The notes under the pieces are model-generated. The model searched no databases. It was not told where the DNA came from and saw only the letters and a program-made list of their open reading frames with translations. Source: an uncultured Bacteroidales bacterium (GTDB lineage Bacteria > Bacteroidota > Bacteroidia > Bacteroidales > Bacteroidaceae). Taken from it: 64,000 nt of DNA. Positions 1-7,386 of this stretch are shown here, in pieces. Both the position numbers and the translations under genes were made by a program. The stretch lies in NCBI GenBank assembly GCA_902774005.1, contig CACYGK010000002.1:1-64000 (forward strand), in the 5' to 3' direction. Each line of letters begins with the position of its first letter. Position 1 is the stretch's first letter.

Positions 1-56
1 AAGCCCGGGCACGCCGATGGTACTGCACCGCAATGCGGGAGAGTAGGTCGCCGCCT
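1..56 (+). rRNA. rrf: 5S ribosomal RNA, 3' part (cut by window start)
   Basis: The first ~56 bases match the 3' half of bacterial 5S rRNA: the loop region with GGTACTGC, then GGGAGAGTAGGTCGCCGCC, the conserved closing strand of helix I. The 5' half lies outside the window. A strong terminator follows 11 bases later, so this is the end of an rRNA operon transcribed on the plus strand. The exact mature 3' end is uncertain by a few bases. Confidence 0.93.
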
Positions 57-66
57 TCTTTTTGAG

Positions 67-105
67 GAGAGTCCTCTGCAAATGATTGCAGGGGACTCTC
101 TTTTT
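67..105 (+). terminator. Rho-independent terminator of the rRNA operon
   Basis: A 15-bp stem (67-81 pairing with 86-100, one G-U pair) with the 4-base loop ATGA, followed by five Ts. It sits directly behind the 5S end. Confidence 0.95.
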
Positions 106-140
106 GTTTATAGATAATAGTTTATAGATAATAGTTAGCG
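106..140 (+). repeat. Heptamer tandem array 1
   Basis: Five 7-bp units in register, each beginning with G: GTTTATA, GATAATA, GTTTATA, GATAATA, GTTAGCG. It lies between the rRNA terminator and the aroA promoter. It is one of eight 7-bp-period arrays in the window and the only one not next to a protein-coding stop codon. Confidence 0.8.
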
Positions 141-172
141 TTTGGATGTACGATGTATTTTTTTTACCTTTG
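141..172 (+). promoter_or_regulatory. aroA promoter (Bacteroidetes type)
   Basis: TTTG at 141-144 and TACCTTTG at 165-172, 20 nt apart, match the Bacteroidetes -33/-7 consensus (TTTG and TAnnTTTG). The aroA start codon follows 23 nt after the -7 box. Confidence 0.85.
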
Positions 173-195
173 CATGAAATTATGGTTTTTTGACT

Positions 196-1422
196 ATGCA
201 ATATACTATCACAGCTCCGAAAAGTGTAAAGGGATGTATCGTTTTACCGGCATCGAAGAGTATCAGCAACCGTGCGCTGACTATCAATTCGTTGTCGGGT
301 AGTAATATCCCTCCTTCTAATATAAGTGACTGCGACGACACACGTGTGATGTGTGAATGGATGGTGGAGAGACCGCTTACGGTTGATATCGGTGCGGCTG
401 GTACGGCGATGCGCTTTTCAACTGCTCTTCTGGCTGTGACGGAGGGCAAGCATGTCATTACGGGAAGTGAACGGATGAAGAATCGTCCTATTGCGGTTCT
501 TGTCGATGCCTTGCGCCAATTGGGTGCACATATAGAATATGTGGAGAATACAGGATTTCCACCATTGGAGATAACAGGAAATCCGGATATCGAAGGAGGA
601 AGAATCAGTCTGCCTGGCGACATCAGTTCGCAGTATATCTCAGCCCTGCTGATGATTGGTCCGAAGTTGAGTGGCGGACTCACCCTTGAACTTACGGGCA
701 GTATCGTGAGTCGTCCGTATATCAATATGACTTTAGCCATAATGAAGGAGTTCGGAGCGTGCGCCGTTTGGACTGCAGATAATATCATCGAGGTAAAGCC
801 TAGAGGCTATTCACCGCGAGAATATTTCGTGGAAAACGACTGGAGTGCCGCGAGTTACTGGTATGAGATGGTAGCCCTTACTGACGATATCGATGCCGAG
901 ATACTGCTTCCGAATCTTTTCAAGGAAAGTATGCAGGGTGACAGTAAGGGGGCAGAACTTTTCCGACGTCTGGGTGTGGAAACTGCTTATACCCAGGAAG
1001 GTGTATTGCTCAGAAAATCAGGAAAGGTCACGGATCGGTTAGACTATGATTTCGTAGAGATACCAGATCTCGCACAGACTTTCACAGTTACATGCTGCAT
1101 GCTCGGTATTCCTTTCCATTTCAAAGGATTGCAAAGTCTGAAGATTAAGGAGACAGACAGGATAAATGCTTTAAAGGTGGAAATGCGGAAACTGGGTTAT
1201 GTTTTGGAAGACAGAAACGACAGCGAACTCATCTGGCAGGGTCAGCGCTGCGAACCGGAAAACGATGCATCAATCGACACGTATGAGGATCACCGTATGG
1301 CTATGGCTTTTGCTCCTGCCGCAATCAAAATGGGATGTTTGAGGATAAATAACCCTCAGGTTGTAAGTAAATCGTACCCGCATTTCTGGGAGGACTTAAA
1401 ATCAGTAGGTTTCAGTATATGA
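196..1422 (+). CDS. aroA: 3-phosphoshikimate 1-carboxyvinyltransferase (EPSP synthase)
   Basis: Transfers the enolpyruvyl group of phosphoenolpyruvate to shikimate-3-phosphate, the sixth step of the chorismate pathway (cytoplasm). The 408-residue length is usual for the family. Visible motifs are LPASKSISNRAL (residues 17-28; Lys and Arg bind phosphoenolpyruvate), GAAGTAMRF for the GNSGTxxR loop, KETDRINAL and DHRMAMAFA near the C-terminus. The frame could begin at a TTG at 190, but the ATG at 196 starts right at the conserved first strand and suits the promoter spacing. The GAAGTAMRF loop lacks the usual Asn/Ser pair, a variation common in Bacteroidetes enzymes. The gene overlaps the next one by 4 nt (ATGA). 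Confidence 0.95.
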   Translation: MQYTITAPKSVKGCIVLPASKSISNRALTINSLSGSNIPPSNISDCDDTRVMCEWMVERPLTVDIGAAGTAMRFSTALLAVTEGKHVITGSERMKNRPIAVLVDALRQLGAHIEYVENTGFPPLEITGNPDIEGGRISLPGDISSQYISALLMIGPKLSGGLTLELTGSIVSRPYINMTLAIMKEFGACAVWTADNIIEVKPRGYSPREYFVENDWSAASYWYEMVALTDDIDAEILLPNLFKESMQGDSKGAELFRRLGVETAYTQEGVLLRKSGKVTDRLDYDFVEIPDLAQTFTVTCCMLGIPFHFKGLQSLKIKETDRINALKVEMRKLGYVLEDRNDSELIWQGQRCEPENDASIDTYEDHRMAMAFAPAAIKMGCLRINNPQVVSKSYPHFWEDLKSVGFSI

Positions 1423-1715
1423 GAAACGAAGAATTAAGCGATACCGAGTGCTGCGGACAGCATGAGGTGTGTGAGAAGAGAAGTATTCTTGAAGCCCTGA
1501 AAGAAGAGATAGAATACTATGAGGACGAGGAACTCGACCGTTTTCGTGGTATACGGGGTGGAGACTATTCTTCCGATGAAATCGAGGAATTTCGTGAAGT
1601 TCTATATACTATGCGTATCGACGAAGTGGCAGGATGGGTGCGCTCGCTCGGACTGAGGGGTGTGGAGTTACCCGACCAGTTGAAAGACGAAGTGATAATG
1701 TTGATGGACCGTTAA
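1419..1715 (+). CDS. Small acidic protein of unknown function, coupled to aroA
   Basis: 98 residues, strongly acidic, starting inside the aroA stop (ATGA overlap), so it is probably translationally coupled. The N-terminus carries three cysteines (TECCGQHEVCEK). The rest is predicted helical, with a Glu/Asp-rich stretch EIEYYEDEELDRFRGIRGG and a C-terminal helix. There is no signal peptide or membrane segment, so it should be cytoplasmic. I recognise it only as a type of small conserved Bacteroidales protein often found beside aroA. The cysteine cluster might bind a metal or form a disulfide, but nothing in the sequence proves this. The intact frame and the coupling argue that it is a real gene. 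Confidence 0.75.
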   Translation: MRNEELSDTECCGQHEVCEKRSILEALKEEIEYYEDEELDRFRGIRGGDYSSDEIEEFREVLYTMRIDEVAGWVRSLGLRGVELPDQLKDEVIMLMDR

Positions 1716-1812
1716 AGAGCTCCATTCGATATAACGACGCGACGACATAATGACATGTCGAAAAATCGGGTGCCCTAAAAATAATTCCATTATTTTTTCG
1801 TTTATATTATCG

Positions 1813-4707
1813 ATGCGCAGGTTCTTAAATATATTTTTACTGTTTACAACGGTTGTGATTGTCTTGTCGTGTTCGAATACCAAGAACACGCCTATAACAC
1901 GTCGTGTGCAGGCATTTAAGGCCCGGTATAACACTTACTATAACGGTATGCTTGCCTTCAAGGACGGTCAGGAGGCTCAGGAAGAAGGGAATAAGGATAA
2001 CTGTACCGAACTGATTCCGCTCTATATGACAGGTAATAAGGAAACGGTGAAGTTGGGTGCATCAAATTATGAAACTGCGATAGAGAAATGCCAGAAGACC
2101 ATTAAGCGTCACAGTATTACAGCCAAACCGAAATGGAATAAGAACCGTCCAAAGACTCCTGCAGAAAAGCGCTGGTTGTCGCAGAAAGAATACAACCCCT
2201 TTCTCCATAGGGCATGGCTCCTGATGGGTGAGTCGCAATTCCGACGGGGGGAATATATGGAAGCCGCATCGACATTCGCTTATCTGCAACTGCTGTATGC
2301 CCACAAACCTAACCTGGTGGCACGTGCCCGACTGATGGAAGCGAAATGCTATGCAGAGATGGAATGGTATTACGATGCCGAGGACGTTATAGCGAGAGCC
2401 CGTCGTGATTCGTTCCCTACCAATCTCATACCTCTTCAGGCACAGGTGTATGCAGACCTTGACGTTCGACAGAAACGCTACGAAGATGCAATCAAGAATC
2501 TGCAGATTGCTGTAAAGAAAGAAGGAAGGAAATTGCAGAAGTCGAGAATGTACTTCCTGCTGGGACAACTTTGTCATAAGGTAGGTAGAGATCCAGAGGC
2601 ATATAAATATTTCTCCAGAGTAATCCGACGCAATCCTCCTTACGAACTGGAATTCAATGCCCGCATAGCCCGTACCGAGTCGATGTCGAAGGGTAAGAGC
2701 AAGCAGATGATACGCAAACTGAAGTCGATGGCTCGTAATTCGAAAAACAAGGATTACCTCGACCAGGTTTATTATGCAATCGGAAACATATACCTTTCCG
2801 AAGGGGATACCCTCCATGCTATCGGAGCATATAACGACGGAGTAGAGAAAGGTACGCGCAAAGGTGTGGAGAGGGGTGTACTGCTAGTTCACCTCGGACA
2901 ACTCTATTGGGATAAGGAACAGTTTGTCAAGGCACATAAGTGCTATACGGAGGCTTTAGGACTGTTTGACAAAGACCACGAGGACTACAAGGCAATCGAT
3001 GAGCGCAGTAAGATTCTCGAAGAACTCTTCCCTTATGCTTCGGCTGTGGAGTTGCAGGACAGTCTCCAGGCTCTTGCACGGATGGACTCTGTATCGCGTA
3101 TGAAGGTCATCAACAAGATAATCGAGGACTTGAAGAAGAAGGAACGTGAGGAGGAGAAGAAAGCCGCAGAAGCGGAGGAGGATGCAAAGCGTCCGCGCCG
3201 TAACGTTAATCAGAATCAGACTACTACTGGTGGTGGACGTAACCGTAACGAGGCGGTATTCTATTTCTATACCGCAAATACTGTGGATGCAGGAAAGAAA
3301 GCATTCGAACAGAAGTGGGGCAAGCGAAAGAATGCGGATAACTGGCGCCGTAAGAATGTGACCGTGCTTGACGATTTCAACGATGACATGCCGACGGACA
3401 GTCTTCAGCAGGATAGTCTGGCTCAGAATGAGGCGCCTGCCGAGGAAGAGGTTAAAGACAAAAAGAACAAGAAACTGACACGCGAGGAGAAAGACTCCAT
3501 TCAGGCGGAGGAATATGCTCAGGACCCACATCGTCCGGAATATTATCTCAAGGATATTCCGTTTACTGAGGAACAGATGGCTGAATCGAATAAAGCCCTT
3601 GTAGATGGTTTGTATGGTTCGGCTGTAATCTATAAGGACCGAATGGATAATCTTCCGCTGGCTGAACGTACTTTCCAGCGTATTATCGATATCTTCCCCG
3701 ATTTCGAACAGAATAACGAGCTCTACTATAACCTCTTCCAGTTGTATTCACGAATGGGAAAAACGGAGTTGGCAGAGGCTTACCGCAGTAAACTCATCGA
3801 GGGATTCCCCGAGGATGAGCATGCAATACTTATTGCAGACCCGAATTTCGAATTCAAGGCACGTTATGGCAAGCAGGTGGAAGATTCTCTCTATATGGAT
3901 GCTTACGATGCTTTTGCCCGTTCCGACTACAATACCGTATTCCGTAACAGTGAATATACCGAGAAGGAATACCCCAACGGAGCCAACCGTGCCCGGTTCA
4001 TGTTCTTCGATGCTATGAGTCATTTGGAGTTGGGCGACCAGGAAGACTTCATGAGGAATATGAAGGCTATAGTTGAGAAGTTCCCACAAAGCACCGTCAG
4101 TGAACTGGCTGGACTATATGTCAAGGGACTCAAAGAGGGACGTCTGCTTCAGTCGGGAAAATACAACAGCGGCTCTATATGGGAACGACGTATGGGTATT
4201 GATGTGGAGAACGACTCATTGGTTGGAGATACCGTATTCAGTGAGGAACGCAACTGCGATTTTGTGTTCTGTATTGCGTACGAGCGTGATTCCATCGATG
4301 AAAACCAGCTTCTCTTCGAAATGGCACGTTACAACTTCATGAATTTCTCTGTGCGCAACTTCGACCTCTCGTTCGATCGTGGTCAGGGCATTGACATGCT
4401 TCAGATACGTACATTCCTAAATTATGACGAGGCATACATCTATATGCACCGACTGTTCAACGACGCAGAAATGGCGTATAAGCTCGAAGGACTGAAGTGT
4501 TTCATCATTGCTGAGGACAACTTGAAACGCCTGATGCGTGGACTCAGTTTTGCCGATTACTTCGACTTCTATGATGCTACCTTCGACCGTATTGGTAACC
4601 TGCAGATTGAACCGGATGAGCCTTCATCGCTCGACGAACCGACTGAACTGCCTGAACCACAAGAGGAAGAAGAGGAAGAAGAAGAAGAGGAAAACTTTAT
4701 ATTCTAA
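1813..4707 (+). CDS. porW: Type IX secretion lipoprotein PorW/SprE, TPR-rich
   Basis: A large periplasmic lipoprotein needed for T9SS function and, in gliding relatives (SprE), motility. In Porphyromonas PorW is reported to link the PorKN ring to the outer-membrane translocon. The frame is open from 1750, but the ATG at 1813 gives a proper lipoprotein signal (MRRFLNIFLLF, then VLSC with Cys20), so that start is preferred (964 residues). Tetratricopeptide-like helical repeats follow (roughly residues 75-420). Next come a Lys/Glu-rich coiled segment (~440-480), an Asp/Glu/Lys-rich linker and more TPR-like repeats (~600-760). The protein ends in an almost pure glutamate tail before NFIF, encoded by a GAA/GAG run at 4662-4692. 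porX follows 24 nt later, so the two are probably co-transcribed. Confidence 0.88.
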   Translation: MRRFLNIFLLFTTVVIVLSCSNTKNTPITRRVQAFKARYNTYYNGMLAFKDGQEAQEEGNKDNCTELIPLYMTGNKETVKLGASNYETAIEKCQKTIKRHSITAKPKWNKNRPKTPAEKRWLSQKEYNPFLHRAWLLMGESQFRRGEYMEAASTFAYLQLLYAHKPNLVARARLMEAKCYAEMEWYYDAEDVIARARRDSFPTNLIPLQAQVYADLDVRQKRYEDAIKNLQIAVKKEGRKLQKSRMYFLLGQLCHKVGRDPEAYKYFSRVIRRNPPYELEFNARIARTESMSKGKSKQMIRKLKSMARNSKNKDYLDQVYYAIGNIYLSEGDTLHAIGAYNDGVEKGTRKGVERGVLLVHLGQLYWDKEQFVKAHKCYTEALGLFDKDHEDYKAIDERSKILEELFPYASAVELQDSLQALARMDSVSRMKVINKIIEDLKKKEREEEKKAAEAEEDAKRPRRNVNQNQTTTGGGRNRNEAVFYFYTANTVDAGKKAFEQKWGKRKNADNWRRKNVTVLDDFNDDMPTDSLQQDSLAQNEAPAEEEVKDKKNKKLTREEKDSIQAEEYAQDPHRPEYYLKDIPFTEEQMAESNKALVDGLYGSAVIYKDRMDNLPLAERTFQRIIDIFPDFEQNNELYYNLFQLYSRMGKTELAEAYRSKLIEGFPEDEHAILIADPNFEFKARYGKQVEDSLYMDAYDAFARSDYNTVFRNSEYTEKEYPNGANRARFMFFDAMSHLELGDQEDFMRNMKAIVEKFPQSTVSELAGLYVKGLKEGRLLQSGKYNSGSIWERRMGIDVENDSLVGDTVFSEERNCDFVFCIAYERDSIDENQLLFEMARYNFMNFSVRNFDLSFDRGQGIDMLQIRTFLNYDEAYIYMHRLFNDAEMAYKLEGLKCFIIAEDNLKRLMRGLSFADYFDFYDATFDRIGNLQIEPDEPSSLDEPTELPEPQEEEEEEEEEENFIF

Positions 4708-4731
4708 CGAAACCGATAAACGACAACAGAT

Positions 4732-6282
4732 ATGAATGGTACACTCCTTTGGATAGACGATGAGATAGAACTTCTCACACCTTACATCATATTTCTTGAG
4801 AAGAAAGAATATGAAGTTCATACTGCCACCAACGGTCAGGATGCACTCGATATGTGTGAAGAGCGCAGCTACGACCTTATTTTCCTTGACGAGAATATGC
4901 CTGGACTGAGCGGTCTTGAGACTCTTTCCCGTATAAAGGAACTGCGCCCCACCATTCCTATCGTTATGGTAACGAAAAGTGAGGAAGAGAATATCATGGA
5001 TCAAGCCATCGGTTCGAAGATAGCCGATTACCTGATAAAACCGGTGAATCCATCGCAGATTCTGCTTACTTTGAAGAAACATTTGCACAAGCGTGAGATA
5101 GAGACAGAGGTGGTCAATACTACTTATCAGAGGAGTTTCTCAACCATAGGTATGCAAATCAACGATTCCAGTACCGTCGAAGACTGGATGGAAGTGTATA
5201 AGCGCCTTGTCCATTGGGAACTTGAACTTGCAGATACGGATTCGCAGATGAGTGAGATGTTGCAACAGCAGAAGGCGGAAGCCAACAATGAGTTTGCACG
5301 ATTCGTCCGCAAACACTATCTCGACTGGATAAATGACAAGGAAAATCGTCCGCTCATGTCGCCCGACATCTTCAAGCGTACTATCTTCCCACTTCTCAAT
5401 AACGGTGAAAAAGTGTTCCTCGTCGTATTCGACAATTTCCGCTATGACCAGTGGCGCGAAATAAGTAAGGAACTTGCCGATGACTTCACCTTTGATGACC
5501 AACTCTACCTCAGCATTCTGCCTACGGCTACGCAATATGCACGAAATGCCATATTCTCAGGACTTATGCCTCAGCAGATAGCTGAGATGTTTCCAGACCT
5601 CTGGGTGGATGAAGACGAAGAGGAAGGTAAGAACCTGAACGAGGAACCCCTGATAAAGACTCAGCTCGACCGCTATCGCAAACGTTACACCTTCTCTTAT
5701 TTCAAGTTGATGGGTTCGAACGATAGCGAAAAACTCGTGGAGCGTTTCCGCAATCTGATGAACAACGACCTGAACGTACTCGTCATCAACTTCATCGATA
5801 TGCTCAGTCATGCCCGCACAGAATCGCGTATGGTACGCGAACTGGCAAGTGACGAGAAGGCATATCGCAGTATTACGGCGTCGTGGTTCCACAACTCACC
5901 TGTCAACGACCTTTTCAAGGAACTGGCAAAGACGGATGCCAAGATTATTATCACCACCGATCATGGTAGTATCCGTGTAAACAACCCAATCAAGGTTGTA
6001 GGTGACAAGAACACAAATACCAACCTGCGCTATAAACTAGGTAAGAATCTCAGTTACAATTCTAAGCAGGTTTACGAACTGAAACGTCCGGCAGCGGCAT
6101 TCCTTCCTTCACCCAACATCAGTACGGCATATATTTTTGCCCAGAACGACGATTTCTTTGCCTATCCCAACAACTACAATTATTACGTGGGCTACTATAA
6201 GAACACGTTCCAGCATGGCGGTATCTCAATGGAGGAGATGCTCATTCCTCTCATCACAATGCAAAGCAAAAGAAAAAAGTAA
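4732..6282 (+). CDS. porX: T9SS response regulator PorX (receiver + PglZ-type phosphodiesterase)
   Basis: Regulates type IX secretion. In Porphyromonas, PorX is phosphorylated by the sensor kinase PorY, binds the motor protein PorL and the sigma factor SigP, and its output domain is a zinc-dependent nucleotide phosphodiesterase of the alkaline-phosphatase/PglZ fold. Here the receiver domain (residues 1-120) has all switch residues: Asp9-Asp10, phospho-acceptor Asp53 (LIFLDENMPG), Thr81 and Lys103. A helical linker follows, then the PglZ domain (~200-510) with FLVVFDNFRYDQW, the nucleophile region LPTATQYARNAIFSG, metal ligands in IITTDHGSIRV and FQHGGISMEEM near the C-terminus. There is no DNA-binding domain and no adjacent kinase. 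Length (516) is normal. The gene lies between porW and tsaE. Confidence 0.95.
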   Translation: MNGTLLWIDDEIELLTPYIIFLEKKEYEVHTATNGQDALDMCEERSYDLIFLDENMPGLSGLETLSRIKELRPTIPIVMVTKSEEENIMDQAIGSKIADYLIKPVNPSQILLTLKKHLHKREIETEVVNTTYQRSFSTIGMQINDSSTVEDWMEVYKRLVHWELELADTDSQMSEMLQQQKAEANNEFARFVRKHYLDWINDKENRPLMSPDIFKRTIFPLLNNGEKVFLVVFDNFRYDQWREISKELADDFTFDDQLYLSILPTATQYARNAIFSGLMPQQIAEMFPDLWVDEDEEEGKNLNEEPLIKTQLDRYRKRYTFSYFKLMGSNDSEKLVERFRNLMNNDLNVLVINFIDMLSHARTESRMVRELASDEKAYRSITASWFHNSPVNDLFKELAKTDAKIIITTDHGSIRVNNPIKVVGDKNTNTNLRYKLGKNLSYNSKQVYELKRPAAAFLPSPNISTAYIFAQNDDFFAYPNNYNYYVGYYKNTFQHGGISMEEMLIPLITMQSKRKK

Positions 6283-6288
6283 AAGAAT

Positions 6289-6699
6289 ATGGAAATCAGA
6301 ATAAAAGATCTCAGTGGCATCCGTCAGGCAGCCAAGGAATTCATCGCACATATCGGTGACCGTAAGATATTTGCTTTCTACGGAAAGATGGGTGCAGGCA
6401 AGACTACTTTTATCAGTGCTGTGTGTGAGGAACTGGGAGTGAGCGATGTTATCAACTCGCCTACCTTTGCCATCGTAAACGAATATCTCAGTGGTTCGGG
6501 CAATCCCATCTACCATTTCGACTTCTACCGTATCAAGAACATAGGTGAAGCCCTTGATATCGGTTACTATGACTATATCGACAGCGATAACCTCTGCTTC
6601 ATGGAATGGCCTGAACTGATAGAAAGCATCCTCCCCGATGACACTGTTAAGGTGACAATCGAGGAGGAAGTTGATGGAAGCAGAAAAATAACGTTCTGA
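6289..6699 (+). CDS. tsaE: tRNA threonylcarbamoyladenosine biosynthesis ATPase TsaE
   Basis: An ATPase that supports the TsaB/TsaD complex in making the t6A modification at position 37 of ANN-decoding tRNAs. Walker A is GKMGAGKT at residues 32-39. It is followed by the family signatures [18 protein letters not shown] and FMEWPE. The 136-residue length is typical. It starts 6 nt behind porX and is probably the last gene of the porW-porX-tsaE unit. Its partners tsaB and tsaD are not in the window. The gene meets the minus-strand neighbour tail to tail with only 18 nt between, and no clear terminator is seen there. Confidence 0.95.
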   Translation: MEIRIKDLSGIRQAAKEFIAHIGDRKIFAFYGKMGAGKTTFISAVCEELGVSDVINSPTFAIVNEYLSGSGNPIYHFDFYRIKNIGEALDIGYYDYIDSDNLCFMEWPELIESILPDDTVKVTIEEEVDGSRKITF

Positions 6700-6717
6700 G
6701 TATTTTTTAGCAGTACC

Positions 6718-7044
6718 TTATTCTTCTGCCTGTTGTTCGTTGTATTCCAGTTCTGCATCTACCAGCAGCAGTAGGGCATCATGGTCGTATGGTCCCATCT
6801 GCTCCTTCTTTGCTTTCTTTTCTATATAGCGGACTATCTCTTCGGTATCGATATCGATGTAACCCTCTTCGTCGGCAGTATTGCTGAGTGAATCGAGATA
6901 CTCCAGGATGACGTCGATGCAGTAATATATGTCATCCTCAGAAAGCAGCTCGCTGTTCTCCTGTCCTATATAATTATAGATGAAAGCTACCTCCTTGGCA
7001 TCTTCTTCAGCGCCAAGCAGGATTTCGTTGTCTATTGCGCTCAT
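6718..7044 (-). CDS. Small acidic helical protein of unknown function, coupled to trxA
   Basis: 108 residues, very acidic, helical throughout, with no signal peptide, membrane segment or cysteine cluster. Its ATG overlaps the trxA stop by 4 nt (ATGA), so it is probably translated with trxA and dnaE as the last gene of that unit. I recognise no functional domain. It resembles a short conserved Bacteroidales protein that travels with thioredoxin; coupling suggests related expression but does not define a role. Confidence 0.75.
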   Translation of the reverse strand: MSAIDNEILLGAEEDAKEVAFIYNYIGQENSELLSEDDIYYCIDVILEYLDSLSNTADEEGYIDIDTEEIVRYIEKKAKKEQMGPYDHDALLLLVDAELEYNEQQAEE

Positions 7045-7349
7045 AGCAAAGCTTTGATTTTCTCTTCAAACACAGGACGTGCAGCAGCACCTACAACCTT
7101 GTCAACTACCTGACCGTCCTTGATAAAGAGTACAGTAGGGATGTTGCGGATGCCGAACTTTGCAGGGAGTTCCTCGTTCTCGTCCACATTTACCTTACCT
7201 ACGTTTACCTTGCCGGCATACTGTTCTGCCAGTGCTTCAATAGTAGGACCGACCATTCTGCATGGTCCACACCATGTAGCCCAAAAGTCAACTACCAGTG
7301 GCTTGCCTTCAGCCACGAGTGCTTCAAAATTAGAATCTGTAATTTCCAT
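7041..7349 (-). CDS. trxA: Thioredoxin
   Basis: Cytoplasmic dithiol-disulfide reductase that returns electrons from thioredoxin reductase to targets such as ribonucleotide reductase and peroxiredoxins. The active site WCGPC lies at residues 26-30, the cis-proline loop is NIPTVLF, and the buried Asp is in VVDFWA. There is no signal peptide, so it is the cytoplasmic form. The frame could start at a TTG two codons earlier, but ATG at 7349 gives the standard 102-residue protein. It lies 37 nt behind dnaE and overlaps the next small gene by 4 nt. Confidence 0.96.
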   Translation of the reverse strand: MEITDSNFEALVAEGKPLVVDFWATWCGPCRMVGPTIEALAEQYAGKVNVGKVNVDENEELPAKFGIRNIPTVLFIKDGQVVDKVVGAAARPVFEEKIKALL

Positions 7350-7386
7350 AAACAAATCATTTAAAAGGGTTATATACTCGTTTTCT

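Noticed and set aside
180..788. Long open frame on the strand opposite aroA (202 codons)
   Set aside because: Shadow of aroA: no start signal, no recognisable motif, and the plus-strand gene has all family motifs.
1750..1812. Upstream start for porW
   Set aside because: The added 21 residues would precede and disrupt the lipoprotein signal that begins at 1813.
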